Notes: generated by a model from the sequence alone, not told the origin. A DNA stretch of 64,000 nucleotides from Anaeromyxobacter dehalogenans 2CP-C (GCF_000013385.1 NC_007760.1:2729001-2793000); one strand, 5' to 3'; counted from the first letter of the stretch, positions 40,329 to 50,113 are shown. Made by a program: numbers and translations.

Positions 40329-41828
40329 TCACGTGCGTCGGGCGGCGCCGGCGCCGGGCGCGGGCGACCCCGCGCCGGCAAGCCCGCGGGCGGGGCGCAG
40401 GGCGCGCGCCGCGAGCACTGCCGCGCCGATCGCCAGCCCCAGCAGCAGGTGCTGGATGGGGAAGCGGTAGCGCATCTGCCCCGCCCAGGGTTCGAGGGCC
40501 GGGCTGAGCCCCGCGTTCACCCCCGCGATCGCCCACAGCGTCGCGAGCGCCGCGCCGGCCCCGGCAGGTCCGGGTACGTCGTCCCCGCGGCGGCGGCGGC
40601 GCGCGCGAAGCCAGAGCGCGAGCGGCGGCAGGAGCAGCGCGGCCGCGGAGAGCCACGGCATCCCCACCCGCCACGCGGCCTCCGCGTCGCGCGCGGCGCG
40701 GTGCTGCCAGGCCCCCGGGGGCCACTGCGGCGGGCCGTCGGGCCGGGCGCTCCAGCCCAGCTGCAGCGCGAAGCGCCCGAGGAGCTGCTCCGCCGCGTCC
40801 GCCCACACGCGCAGCCAGCCGCCCGGCACCGCCGCGAGCGCGCGCAGCGCGACGCGCTCGGCGACCGGCTCCGCCGCGGTCACCTCGAGCCGCCCGGCCG
40901 CCTCGGCCAGCTCGGGCGCGACCACCTGCGCGAGCGGCCCCACGGCGCGCCACCACCCGATCCACTCCCGCCCCTGCTCGGCGGCGAGCCGCTCGTACAC
41001 CTCGCGGATCGGGGCCTGATCGGGCGGCAGGTGGCGGTACACCGCCGGGTGGCCGACGTGGTTGAGCAGGGAGAGGCCCGCGCCGGGGGAGAACTCGAAC
41101 CGGCCGGCGCGGGCGAGGTTCAGCGACGCCATCGCCAGCACGACGGCCGCGACCGCCGCCCACGCGAGCGCCACGTCGCGCCGCGCGAGCGCGCGCCGCG
41201 CCGCGAGGAGCAGCGCCGCCAGGAGGTACACGCCGGCGGAGGCGAGGAAGATGGGGCGCACCAGCGCGGCCGCGGCCCACAGCAGCCCCGCGCCGGCGAC
41301 CGCCGCCCGCGTCCTGCCGCCGAACGCCGCGACGGTGGCGAGCGCGGCGCCGCACACCAGCGCCAGGCAGAGCGTCTCGGAGTAGATGGTCACGGCCATG
41401 AACAGCAGGTCCACGAAGGACAGCGCGGCGAGCCCCGCGGCGAGCGCGGCGGCCAGGCTGCCGGTGAGCCGGCGGACCAGCGCGTACGCGAGCACGACGC
41501 TCGCGACCCACAGCGCCGCCTGCGCGCCGGCGACCCGCCCGAGGTCGGGCCCGCGCCCTCCCACGAGCGCGACGAACGCGGGGTAGCCCGGCATGCGCAG
41601 GCCCAGCGGCGGGAGCTCGCCGCGCGCGAGGTGACCCGCGTCGTGGAGGTACGACGGGGTGTCCCAGAAGCGGGCCGGCTCCAGGCCGCCCAGCACCGCC
41701 CACGCCTCGAGCGCGCCGGCCACGAGCAGGGCGATCGCGCCCAGGGCGACCGCGCGCCCCGCGGCGCGATCGGCGACGCGGTCGCGCGCCCCCGCCGTGC
41801 CGCCGGCCTCGTCCCCCGCAACGTCCAT
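40329..41828 (-). CDS. Polytopic membrane glycosyltransferase (GT-C type)
   Basis: A 499-residue protein with about ten or more hydrophobic segments. The first periplasmic loop after segment 1 carries FWDTPSYLHDAGHLARGELP, with an acidic Asp at the position used by GT-C enzymes of the ArnT/PMT type; then PGYPAFVAL and VTIYSETLCLALVC. The C-terminus is short and cytoplasmic. Such enzymes transfer sugars from polyprenyl-phosphate donors on the periplasmic side. It resembles the gene at 46972 in loop layout. It is divergent from the GT2-GT4 fusion. Confidence 0.78.
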   Translation of the reverse strand: MDVAGDEAGGTAGARDRVADRAAGRAVALGAIALLVAGALEAWAVLGGLEPARFWDTPSYLHDAGHLARGELPPLGLRMPGYPAFVALVGGRGPDLGRVAGAQAALWVASVVLAYALVRRLTGSLAAALAAGLAALSFVDLLFMAVTIYSETLCLALVCGAALATVAAFGGRTRAAVAGAGLLWAAAALVRPIFLASAGVYLLAALLLAARRALARRDVALAWAAVAAVVLAMASLNLARAGRFEFSPGAGLSLLNHVGHPAVYRHLPPDQAPIREVYERLAAEQGREWIGWWRAVGPLAQVVAPELAEAAGRLEVTAAEPVAERVALRALAAVPGGWLRVWADAAEQLLGRFALQLGWSARPDGPPQWPPGAWQHRAARDAEAAWRVGMPWLSAAALLLPPLALWLRARRRRRGDDVPGPAGAGAALATLWAIAGVNAGLSPALEPWAGQMRYRFPIQHLLLGLAIGAAVLAARALRPARGLAGAGSPAPGAGAARRT

Positions 41829-41972
41829 CGCGCCACCTTATCGCGCCGGGGAGCCCTCCCGCGGCGCCGCGCCCGGGAGGCCATCACCGGGACATCGATC
41901 CGCCCCCGCCGGCCCGGCGCCGCCGGGGCGCCGTGCGCTGGCCACGCGTGCGCCCGCCCCCTAGCTTTCCAC

Positions 41973-44675
41973 GTGCCCATCGCCCTCGAGCGCGAGCCCC
42001 GCGAGCCAGACACCCTCCCCGATCCGGACGCCCCCGAACCGGAACCGGACCGCCTCCCCGCGGCGCTCGCCGCGGCGCGCGCGGTCGCCGAGCGCGAGCG
42101 CCGGCGCGCCGAGGCGCTGGAGGAGCGCCTCCGGGCGGTCGAGGGCGCGCTCCACGACGTGGAGGCGAGCCGCGCCTGGCGCGCGGCGCTCGTGTACTAC
42201 CGCGTGCGCGACGCCGTGCCGGCCGCGGCCTGGGCGCGCCGGGCGGCCCGCGCGCTGCGCCGGAGCGTGCGGGCGCGGCTCGGGGCGGCCGGGCCGGAGC
42301 GCGCGCCGGCCCGGCTCCCGGCGGCGGGCGGCGCGGGGCCGCTCGCCGGGATGACGCTCGGCCACCGCGGGCGCGTGAGCGTGGTCCTGCCGGTGTTCGA
42401 CCAGGCCGACCTGCTGCCGGCCGCCATCGAGAGCGTGCTCGCCCAGACCCACCGCGACCTCGAGCTCATCGTGGTGAACGACGGCTCGCGCGACGGCGTC
42501 GAGCGGGTGCTGGACCGCTACGCCGATCACCCGCGGGTGGTGGTGCTCACGCAGCCCAACCAGAAGCTCCCCTCGGCGCTGAACAGCGGCTTCGCCGTCG
42601 CGACCGGCGAGTGGTTCACCTGGACGTCCGCCGACAACCTGCTGCTGCCGAACCAGCTCGAGGTGCTGCTGGCCCGGCTCCGCGCCCGGCCCGACCTCGC
42701 CATGGTCTACTCGGACTACCAGGCCATCGACGGCGAGGGCCGGCCGCTCCGCGACCCCGCCTTCCGGCCGCAGGACCAGGATCCGCGGGACCCGAGCCGC
42801 ATGCGCCTGCCGCGCGAGGTCACCACCGAGAACCTGCTCCGGAGCGGCGACAACTTCATCGGCGCGAGCTTCCTGTACCGGCGCGACGCGGCCCGCCTGC
42901 TCGGCCCGTACGCCGAGGACACCTTCGGCGGCGAGGACTACGACTACTGGCTGCGGATGCACGCGCTGTTCGGCATCGGGCACGTGGACGAGGTGCTGTA
43001 CCGGTACCGCGTCCACGAGAACAGCCTGAACGCCCGGGCGCGGGCGCTGCGCATCGCCGACGCGGTGGACCGGCTGCGCGCCCGCCACGAGGCGCGGCTG
43101 GCGGCCCTGGCCGCGCCGCCGGCCTGGCGCTGCACCGGCCTGGCGGTCCCCGGCGTGCGGCTGGCCGGGCCGGGCGAGCCGTGCGACGTGTCGGCCCACC
43201 TGCTCTCCCGGCGCGACGACCCCGCGGTGGCGGAGGCCGCGCGCCGGCCGGACGTGCTGCGGGTGTGCGTGGTGGACGGGCCGCTCGACGCGCTGGAGCG
43301 CGAGGCGCTCGCCCCGTACGACCTGCTCCTCACCCGCGAGCCCGGGGCGCAGGCGCTCGCGAGCCGCTGGTTCCCGGAGCGGGCGTTCCTGCTCGACCCG
43401 TCCGCCGCCGCGCCGCTGCTCGCGCGCGTCGCCGCCTACCGCCTGTTCGAGAAGCGCCGCGTGCCCGCGCCGCGGCACCCGCCGGCGCGCGTCTACCCGG
43501 TCGCGTCGCCGCTGCGGGTGGGGCTCCAGGCGGAGGGGCTCGACCGCGGCGGCCTGGAGCAGGTCGTGGCCGACCTGGCGCTCAACCTCCCGCGCGAGCG
43601 GGTCCGCGCCACGGTGCTCGTGCACGCGCGCGCGCCCGGGGCCATCGGCGCGCGGCTGCGCGACGCCGGGGTGGACCTCGTGATCACCGGCGGGGACGAG
43701 CGGCGGCTGGCGCGCGCGGCGGAGGAGCGGAAGCTGCAGGTCATGAGCCTCCACTACAGCGTGGCCGGCGCCGGCGACCTGGGCCGGCGCGGGCTCGCCG
43801 GCGTGTACACCGCGCACAACGCCTACGTGTGGATGGAGGGCGCGGAGCGGGCGCGCCGGGCGGCGGCGCTGCGCGCGATGGACCTCGTCGTGGCGGTCTC
43901 GACGCCGGTCGAGCGCTACGTCGAGGAGGTCTTCGGGGTGGACGCGCGCCGGGTGCGCGTCATCCCGAACGGCCTCGACCCGCGCGGCCTCGACGCCCCG
44001 CCCGCCTCGCGCGCGGCGCTCGGGATCGGCGAGGGCGACGTGGCGTTCGTGCAGGTGGGGCGGTTCGCGCGAGAGAAGCTGCAGGGCGTGACGGTCGAGG
44101 CGTTCCGCCGGATCGCCGGCGGGCTCCCGCGCGCGCACCTGGTGCTGGCGGGCGCGCCGGCCGACGCCGGCTACGCCGCCGAGGTGGCCGCGGCCATCCG
44201 GCGGGCGGGCCTCGACGACCGGGTGCACCTCGTCCACCGGGCGGGCCGGGCCGAGGTGGCGGGGCTGCTCCGGATCGCCGACTGCCTGGTGCAGCCTTCG
44301 CTGGTGGAGGGCTGGAGCGTGGCGGTGATGGAGGCGATGTACCACGGGGTGCCGCTCGTGCTCACCGACGTCGGCTCGGCCCGGGAGGTGGTGCGCGGCG
44401 GCATCGGCCTGGTGCTGCCCAACCCGTACCCGCGCCTGGCGACGCTCGACCTCGCCGAGCTGCGCGCGCTGGCCCGCAGCTACCCGGAGGCGAACCTCGC
44501 TGCGCTCGCCGAGGCGATGCGCGAGGTGGCGCTGCACCGCGACGCGTGGCGGGCGCGGGCGGCGGCGGGGCGGGCGCGCGTGCTCGGCGAGCTGGACGTC
44601 GCCACCATGGCGCGCGCGTACGCCGACGCGTTCGAGGACGCCTGGCGCCGCGCGCGCAAGCCGGCGCCGCGGTGA
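41973..44675 (+). CDS. Two-domain glycosyltransferase, GT2 fused to GT4
   Basis: A 900-residue fusion. An Arg/Glu-rich coiled coil (about 30-60) is followed by a GT2 domain (about 132-360) with SVVLPVFDQADLLPAAIESV, VVNDGS, TWTSADN and FGGEDYDYWLRMH. After a linker the GT4 domain (about 510-890) has VGLQAEGLDRGGLEQVVADL, VYTAHNAYVWMEG, IPNGLDPRGLD and the Glu-x7-Glu segment PSLVEGWSVAVMEAM near 775. One chain could thus add two sugars in sequence. GTG 41973 is the start; the reading frame stays open far upstream only as an antisense artefact. It is the only rightward gene in the polysaccharide locus. Confidence 0.9.
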   Translation: MPIALEREPREPDTLPDPDAPEPEPDRLPAALAAARAVAERERRRAEALEERLRAVEGALHDVEASRAWRAALVYYRVRDAVPAAAWARRAARALRRSVRARLGAAGPERAPARLPAAGGAGPLAGMTLGHRGRVSVVLPVFDQADLLPAAIESVLAQTHRDLELIVVNDGSRDGVERVLDRYADHPRVVVLTQPNQKLPSALNSGFAVATGEWFTWTSADNLLLPNQLEVLLARLRARPDLAMVYSDYQAIDGEGRPLRDPAFRPQDQDPRDPSRMRLPREVTTENLLRSGDNFIGASFLYRRDAARLLGPYAEDTFGGEDYDYWLRMHALFGIGHVDEVLYRYRVHENSLNARARALRIADAVDRLRARHEARLAALAAPPAWRCTGLAVPGVRLAGPGEPCDVSAHLLSRRDDPAVAEAARRPDVLRVCVVDGPLDALEREALAPYDLLLTREPGAQALASRWFPERAFLLDPSAAAPLLARVAAYRLFEKRRVPAPRHPPARVYPVASPLRVGLQAEGLDRGGLEQVVADLALNLPRERVRATVLVHARAPGAIGARLRDAGVDLVITGGDERRLARAAEERKLQVMSLHYSVAGAGDLGRRGLAGVYTAHNAYVWMEGAERARRAAALRAMDLVVAVSTPVERYVEEVFGVDARRVRVIPNGLDPRGLDAPPASRAALGIGEGDVAFVQVGRFAREKLQGVTVEAFRRIAGGLPRAHLVLAGAPADAGYAAEVAAAIRRAGLDDRVHLVHRAGRAEVAGLLRIADCLVQPSLVEGWSVAVMEAMYHGVPLVLTDVGSAREVVRGGIGLVLPNPYPRLATLDLAELRALARSYPEANLAALAEAMREVALHRDAWRARAAAGRARVLGELDVATMARAYADAFEDAWRRARKPAPR

Positions 44676-44678
44676 CCT

Positions 44679-44739
44679 CCGCTCGCCCCTCGACAGGCTC
44701 GGGGTGAGCGGAGCTAGAGATCCGCTCGGGGTGAGCCCG
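44679..44739. repeat. Dispersed repeat, locus 3, short form without central hairpin
   Basis: CCGCTC-GCCCC, then TCGACAGGCTC, then GGGGTGAGCGG form an imperfect palindrome at 44679-44711. A partial second copy (CCGCTCGGGGTGAGC) lies at 44722-44736. It shares TCGAC and GGGTGAGCGG with loci 1 and 2 and again lies between convergent genes. Confidence 0.7.
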
Positions 44740-44800
44740 TGCACGCCCGGCCTCGACCTCACCGCCTGAACCCCGAGCGGAGGGATCGACGCGAGCGTCG

Positions 44801-46990
44801 TCAGGGCGGCGCGCCGAGCGCCCGCAGCACCTGCTCGGCGCGCGCGCGCCAGGTGTTCGCGGCGACGGCCTGCTCGCGGAGCGCGCGGTGCGCGGGGTCG
44901 TCCCGCCGGCCCAGGGCGCCCCGCAGCGCGGCCAGGAACGCGTCCGGCCCCTCGGCGACAGCGACCGCCGGCTCGCCGAGGCAGGCGTCGATGGGCGTCG
45001 AGACCACGGGGGCGCCGGCCGCGAGGTACTCGTGGAGCTTCACCGGCGAGGCGGCGCGGGTGACCTCGTCCAGCACGAACGGGATCACCGCCGCGTCCAG
45101 GCGGCAGGCGTACCCGGCCAGCGCCGGGTGCGGCTTCTCGCCCAGCACGTGCACGTTGGGCCGCCGCGCGAGCCGGGCGAGCGCGCCGCCGTAGTCCGCC
45201 CCGAGCAGCACGAAGGAGAGGTCCGGCGCGCGCGCGGTCACCGCGTTCAGGAGCGCCCAGTCGATCCAGGGCGCGAACGCGCCCATGTACCCGACCACCG
45301 GCCGGCCCTCGGCGAGCACGGCGGCGAGGTCCTCCGGCACCGGCGCGCCGGGCGGGAGTGCGAAGTCCTCCGGCGCCACCGCGTTCGGCACGAGCCGCAC
45401 GTCCTCGCGCAGCGGGCGCAGCCCCGCCGCGAGCCGGGGCGCGGTCGCGAGCACGAGCTCCGCGTCGCGCGCGAGGGCGGCGCGATCCGCCTCCATGGCC
45501 GGCCCGTGCAGCGGGTCGAGCGAGGCGTGGTCCACGCAGTCGTAGACCAGGCGCGGCCGGCGCAGGAGCGCCGCGTGGACGCGGTGCTGCGGCCACATCA
45601 GCCAGAGCACAGGCCGCTCCAGCTCGCCGGCCAGGCGCAGGTCGGAGGCGAGGAACAGCCCGGGCTCCAGCTCGCGCAGCCCGTCCACCTCGTCGCGGGC
45701 CGGGTCCGGGGTGCAGAACACCACCGCGCAGCCGCGGCGGGCGAGCGCCCGGGCGAGCTGCTGCGGCCGCTGCCGCAGGAACGTCCAGGGGAGCAGCGGC
45801 GGGAACACCACCGCGGCCGGCGCGCCGCAGGCGCGGGCGGCGAGCGCGCGGAGGGCGTCCCCCGAGCGCGAGCGCGGCGGCCCCGGGGCGACGGCGCGCT
45901 CCGCCAGCGCCCGCACGTGGGCGCGGTAGGGCGGGTCGGACGAGGGCGGCGGCGCCCCTGGCCCGGCCGCGAGCGCGCGGGCGGCCGCGGCGCCGTCGCG
46001 GAGCGGGTCGGGCGCGCCCAGGGCGTCCGCGGCGGCGGCGGCGCAGGACCGGCCGTCCTCGTCCACCCCCGCGCGCCACCGCGCCCGCGCGCCCCGCAGC
46101 GAGCCGCGGACGACGTCCCCCGGCGCGCGCCGGAGCGCGCCGAGCAGCCGGCCCGCCGCGTAGCCGCGCGGCGCGCGGGCCGCCTCGAGCGCCGCGGCGA
46201 GCGCGCCCGCCTCGCCGGAGAGCCAGCCCTCGGCCCGGGCCAGCGCCGCCGCGAGCGCGTCGCGCTCCGCCCGCCAGGCGTCCCGCTCCGCCGCGAGCGC
46301 CCGGTTCACCCCGGCGAGCGCGGCGGCGCGCGCGGCGAGCGCCGCCACCGCCGGCGCGGGGCGCGGCGGCAGGTCCGGGGCGCCGCGGCGCGCGTACACC
46401 GCCAGCGCCTGCGCGCCCGGCCAGCGCGAGCCGGGCCGCCCCGACACGTCCTCGGCGCGGAGATCCCAGAGATCGAAGCCCGCCACCTCGGCCGGGAAGC
46501 TCTCCCACTCGAACGTGGCCTCGTGCTCGGGGATGCGGTCCCGCTCCTCGAACGGCACGAGCAGGACGGCCCAGCGCCGCACCCGGCCGAGCGCCGCCGC
46601 CAGCGCGCCCCAGGGGTCGCGGAAGTGCTCCAGCGTGTTCGAGGTGAACAGCGCGTCCACCTCGGCGGGCGGCACGCCGTCGGCGCGCTCGAACGCGAGG
46701 CCGGGGTGGCGGCGCCGCGCGGCCGCGACGGCCGCGGCGGACACGTCCGCGCCCGCCACCGGCAGCCCGAGCCCGGCCGCGAGCGCGGCGGTCCCCTCCC
46801 CCTCGCCGCAGCCGAGGTCGCAGACCGTGGCCCGGCGGGCGCGCAGGTCCTCGACGACCTCGGGCGCGAGGAGCGACAGGCCCACCTCGGCGAAGAACCG
46901 CGCCTGGGCCGGCCCGCCGTGGGCGTCCCAGTCGCCCGTGGCGAAGCGCGCCTCCCAGTACGCGGGCGAGTTCACGGCGTGGGCGGCCAT
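44801..46990 (-). CDS. Methyltransferase-glycosyltransferase fusion protein
   Basis: A 729-residue protein. Residues 1-215 are a class I methyltransferase (VCDLGCGEGEGTAALAAGL, then FTSNTLEHFRDPWGAL). A charged coiled coil (about 225-280) and linker lead to a GT4/GT1-like domain (about 380-729) with FLRQRPQQLARALARRGCAV, YDCVDHASLDPLHG, VGYMGAFAPWIDWALL and AASPVKLHEYLAAGAPVVST. It may cap or decorate a glycan by methylation and glycosylation. ATG 46990 follows GGAGGAGG and overlaps the end of the preceding gene by 19 bases, so translation is probably coupled. Confidence 0.88.
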   Translation of the reverse strand: MAAHAVNSPAYWEARFATGDWDAHGGPAQARFFAEVGLSLLAPEVVEDLRARRATVCDLGCGEGEGTAALAAGLGLPVAGADVSAAAVAAARRRHPGLAFERADGVPPAEVDALFTSNTLEHFRDPWGALAAALGRVRRWAVLLVPFEERDRIPEHEATFEWESFPAEVAGFDLWDLRAEDVSGRPGSRWPGAQALAVYARRGAPDLPPRPAPAVAALAARAAALAGVNRALAAERDAWRAERDALAAALARAEGWLSGEAGALAAALEAARAPRGYAAGRLLGALRRAPGDVVRGSLRGARARWRAGVDEDGRSCAAAAADALGAPDPLRDGAAAARALAAGPGAPPPSSDPPYRAHVRALAERAVAPGPPRSRSGDALRALAARACGAPAAVVFPPLLPWTFLRQRPQQLARALARRGCAVVFCTPDPARDEVDGLRELEPGLFLASDLRLAGELERPVLWLMWPQHRVHAALLRRPRLVYDCVDHASLDPLHGPAMEADRAALARDAELVLATAPRLAAGLRPLREDVRLVPNAVAPEDFALPPGAPVPEDLAAVLAEGRPVVGYMGAFAPWIDWALLNAVTARAPDLSFVLLGADYGGALARLARRPNVHVLGEKPHPALAGYACRLDAAVIPFVLDEVTRAASPVKLHEYLAAGAPVVSTPIDACLGEPAVAVAEGPDAFLAALRGALGRRDDPAHRALREQAVAANTWRARAEQVLRALGAPP

Positions 46991-48414
46991 GGCGCCTCCT
47001 CCCCGCTCCGGCCGGTCCGCGCCGCCGCGAGCAGCAGCGCCGCGAGCGGCACCAGGAACGCGACGCGCGACTGGTAGCGCCCGTTGGGCGAGGAGAGCGC
47101 CCCGCACACCGCCGCGTTCGCCACCACGCCCGCGAGCAGCACCGCCGCGAGCGCCCGCGCGTCCGCGCCGCGCCGGTCGCGCGGCCGGCGCAGGAGCAGC
47201 GCGGCCGCGGCGAGCGCGCCGACCGCGACCGTCACCCGCTCGGCCCGCTCCAGGCCGCCGAGGTCGAGCGTCCCGCGCCGCTGCCGGCCCGCGTCGTAGG
47301 CCGCGAGCTGCGCCGGGAAGCTCCGCGCCAGCATCTGGTGCGACCAGCCGCCGGCCGCCTCCGCCGAGTCCACCCAGCGCAGGTCGAAGCGCACCAGCTG
47401 CTCGGCGCCGCCGCGCACCGCGTCCACCGCCTGGCGGGCCAGCCACCGGGGCTCCGAGAGCGAGGCCCGCACGATGCTCCGGCACTCGGCGATGCCCTCG
47501 GGCGAGAAGCCGCCGATCCGGTAGAACGGGCTGTCCGGCCGCCACACGAACTGGTCGATGTCGTGCGGCACGCGCGCGCGCCACCGGCACAGCCGCCAGC
47601 CGGCCTGCGGGCAGCGTGCCGCCAGGACCTCGTGCAGGAGCCCGGTCTCGGCCATGCGGCCGGCCAGGAACACCGGGGAGGCCGGCACGAGCGCGAGGCC
47701 CGCGCCGAGGTGGCGGTTCAGCGCCGCGAGCCCTGCGGCGCCGGCGGCGACGGCGAGGGCGGCCACCGCGACGCGGCCGGCGCGGGCGAGGCGCCCGGGC
47801 GCCCTCCGCAGCGCCACCGCGAGCGCGCCCGCGCAGACCAGCGCGCCGATGGGCAGGAGCGAGGCGTGCGACGCGACCGCGAGCGCGACCACCCCCCAGG
47901 CGCCCGCCCGCGCCCCGGGGCCGGCCCGCTCGCCCAGCAGGAGCGCCAGCGCGAGCAGCGCGCCCGGCGCCAGCACGTCGGGGAGCAGGTGGCCGGCGGT
48001 GACGCCGGCGCTGGTGGCCGCGGCGAGGACGGCCGCGGCCAGGGCGGCCCAGGCGCCCGGCCGCGGGGCGCCGGCGGCGCGGAACGCGGCGCGGAGGAGC
48101 GCCGCGAGGAGCAGCGCCTGCGCCGCCACCACCAGCCACGGCCAGCGCCCCAGCGCGACGGCGCGCGCCACCAGGCCGTAGACGATGGGGCGGTCGGGGT
48201 TGGGCTGGAGCACCCGCGCCGACTCGAGGTAGGTGCCGGTGTCGGAGTAGACCAGCGGGAAGCCGTTGTGGAGCGCCACCGCCGAGAGCGCCGCCGCCGC
48301 CAGCGCGAGCCCGGCCGCGGCCGCCGCCGCGCCCGCCGCGCGGCGGCCGAGCGCCGCCCCCGCGCGCCGCGCGCGCTCGGCCCCGCCCGCCGCCGCGAGC
48401 ACCGCCTCGCCCAC
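46972..48414 (-). CDS. Polytopic membrane glycosyltransferase-like protein
   Basis: A 480-residue protein with about ten hydrophobic segments. The first loop, HNGFPLVYSDTGTYLESARV, places an Asp after segment 1 as in GT-C enzymes, and later are TAGHLLPDVLAPGALLALAL and a long periplasmic domain (RMAETGLLHEVLAARCPQAG onward). GTG 48414 follows GGAGG. It lies between the exporter ATPase gene and the methyltransferase fusion in a tightly packed operon. Donor and acceptor are unknown; the family assignment rests on topology and the acidic loop. Confidence 0.72.
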   Translation of the reverse strand: MGEAVLAAAGGAERARRAGAALGRRAAGAAAAAAGLALAAAALSAVALHNGFPLVYSDTGTYLESARVLQPNPDRPIVYGLVARAVALGRWPWLVVAAQALLLAALLRAAFRAAGAPRPGAWAALAAAVLAAATSAGVTAGHLLPDVLAPGALLALALLLGERAGPGARAGAWGVVALAVASHASLLPIGALVCAGALAVALRRAPGRLARAGRVAVAALAVAAGAAGLAALNRHLGAGLALVPASPVFLAGRMAETGLLHEVLAARCPQAGWRLCRWRARVPHDIDQFVWRPDSPFYRIGGFSPEGIAECRSIVRASLSEPRWLARQAVDAVRGGAEQLVRFDLRWVDSAEAAGGWSHQMLARSFPAQLAAYDAGRQRRGTLDLGGLERAERVTVAVGALAAAALLLRRPRDRRGADARALAAVLLAGVVANAAVCGALSSPNGRYQSRVAFLVPLAALLLAAARTGRSGEEAPWPPTP

Positions 48415-48425
48415 ACGCCCTCCGC

Positions 48426-49190
48426 TCAGCCGGTCCGCGCCACCGGCGGCGGCGTGAAGCCCTGCAGCTCCCGGTAGCGCCGGATCGCGTCGGCCGGCGC
48501 GCCGTCGTGGCACACGCCGCCCCGGTGCAGGAGCAGCACCCGCCGGCACACCGCCGCCACCTGGTCCATCTGGTGCGAGACGAGGAACAGCGTGGTCCCG
48601 CCCGCGAGCAGCGCGCGGATCCGCTCCAGGCAGCGCGCCTGGAAGCGCTCGTCGCCCACCGCCAGCACCTCGTCCACCACCAGGATCTCCGGCTCGACGT
48701 CCACCGCGATGGCGAACCCGAGCCGCGCGTACATGCCGGAGCTGTAGTTCTTCACCGGCACGTCCTCGAAGCCCTCCAGCTCGGCGAACGCGAAGATCCG
48801 CTCCAGCCGCCGCGCCATGTCGCGCCGGGCCCGGCCCATCAGCGCGCCGTTCAGGAACACGTTGTCGCGGCCGGAGAGCTCGGGGTCGAAGCCGGCGGCG
48901 AGCTCGATGATGGGCGCCACCCGCCCCTCCACCCGCACCCGGCCCTCGGTCGGGCGCAGCACGCCGGCCGCGAGCTTGAGGAGCGTGCTCTTCCCCGAGC
49001 CGTTCGCGCCGACCAGCCCCACCGCCTCGCCCGGGCGCACCTCGAAGCTCACGCCGCGCAGCGCCCACAGCTCGTCCGCCTCGCGCAGGTGCCGGAAGCC
49101 GCCCAGCACCGCCTCCTTGAACGAGCGCACCCGCTCCCGGTGCAGGCGGTAGCACATCCCCACGTCCTCGAAGGTGATGGTCCCGGTCAT
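48426..49190 (-). CDS. wzt: Polysaccharide ABC exporter ATPase (Wzt-type)
   Basis: A 254-residue ATPase of the Wzt/KpsT/TagH group. Walker A is GANGSGKST (61-69), the signature is NYSSGMYARLGFAIA, Walker B is EILVVDEVLAVGD and the H-loop is LVSHQMDQV. It lacks the C-terminal carbohydrate-binding domain of long Wzt proteins, so export should not need a capped chain end recognised by this subunit. The start is 1 base after the permease stop, which indicates a coupled pair. Confidence 0.93.
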   Translation of the reverse strand: MTGTITFEDVGMCYRLHRERVRSFKEAVLGGFRHLREADELWALRGVSFEVRPGEAVGLVGANGSGKSTLLKLAAGVLRPTEGRVRVEGRVAPIIELAAGFDPELSGRDNVFLNGALMGRARRDMARRLERIFAFAELEGFEDVPVKNYSSGMYARLGFAIAVDVEPEILVVDEVLAVGDERFQARCLERIRALLAGGTTLFLVSHQMDQVAAVCRRVLLLHRGGVCHDGAPADAIRRYRELQGFTPPPVARTG

Positions 49191-49191
49191 G

Positions 49192-50082
49192 TCAGAGGTG
49201 GTGGATGTGGCCGTGCTCGCAGCGGGTGAACACCGCGCCGCCGACCGCGAGCGAGACGAGCGCCGCCAGCATCGCGAACGCGACGGTGGAGGCGGCCGGG
49301 CTGCGGCCCTCGTACACGCTCTCCTGGAAGAGCCGCACGATGGGCGCGGCGGGGTTCGCGGCGAGCACGGCGCGCAGGGCGGGCACCGGGAGCTGCTCGA
49401 GGAAGCTCGCCGGGTAGAACACCGGCGTCACGTAGAACCAGACCTGGAACAGCAGCTCGACGAGGTGGCGCAGGTCGCGGAAGAACACCGTCGCCGACGA
49501 GAGCAGCAGCGCCAGCCCCGCCGTGAACGCGGCCGCGCAGGCGAGCGCGAGCGGGAGCCAGGCCCAGCTCGCGCCGGGCGGCCGGCCGGTGGCGAACGCC
49601 AGCAGCGCCAGCGCCGGGATCGAGAGCAGCGCGTCGGCGAGCTTCGAGCCCACCACCGCGAGCGGGTACACCGCCTGCGGCACGGCCACCTTCCGGATGA
49701 GCGACTGGTTCCCGACGAGCGCCGTGGAGGCGCCGGTGGTCCCCACCGCGAGCAGGGACCACGGGAGCAGCCCGCACAGGACGAACAGCGGGTAGTCGGG
49801 GACGCCGATCCGCAGGATGGTCGAGAACACCAGGGTGTAGACGACCATCTGGAGCAGCGGGTTGAGCAGCGTCCAGATCATCCCGAGGACGCTGCGCTTG
49901 TAGCGGACCTTGAGGTCGCGCAGCACCAGCAGCGCGAGCAGCTCGCGGAAGCGCCAGACGTCGGCGGCGGCGCGCGCCAGCGCGGGCGCCGCGGGGGGCG
50001 CGGCGGGGCGGGTCGTCGAGGCGGAGGGAGAGAGCGCGGTCACGTCCGAGGGAACGTAGGCGTCGATCGCTCGCCCGGGCAC
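49192..50082 (-). CDS. wzm: Polysaccharide ABC exporter permease (Wzm-type, ABC-2)
   Basis: A 296-residue ABC-2 permease with six membrane segments. An N-terminal cytoplasmic region holds LLALLVLRDLKVRYKRSVLG, a family signature near 48-67, then IWTLLNPLLQMVVYTLVFST. With the adjacent ATPase it would flip lipid-linked glycan to the periplasm. The short C-terminus GHIHHL is His-rich. The next gene upstream, the O-antigen ligase-like gene, ends 31 bases before its start. Confidence 0.93.
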   Translation of the reverse strand: MPGRAIDAYVPSDVTALSPSASTTRPAAPPAAPALARAAADVWRFRELLALLVLRDLKVRYKRSVLGMIWTLLNPLLQMVVYTLVFSTILRIGVPDYPLFVLCGLLPWSLLAVGTTGASTALVGNQSLIRKVAVPQAVYPLAVVGSKLADALLSIPALALLAFATGRPPGASWAWLPLALACAAAFTAGLALLLSSATVFFRDLRHLVELLFQVWFYVTPVFYPASFLEQLPVPALRAVLAANPAAPIVRLFQESVYEGRSPAASTVAFAMLAALVSLAVGGAVFTRCEHGHIHHL

Positions 50083-50113
50083 CCGCCTGCCCCGCGCGGT
50101 CGCGCGTCCGGGC

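Noticed and set aside
34224-44675. A plus-strand open frame of more than 10 kb upstream of and including the GT2-GT4 gene
   Set aside because: Only the last 900 codons (from GTG 41973) look like protein. The rest is Arg/Ala/Gly/His-rich sequence antisense to hemB, DUF1015, tsaC and glycosyltransferase genes, an effect of extreme GC3.
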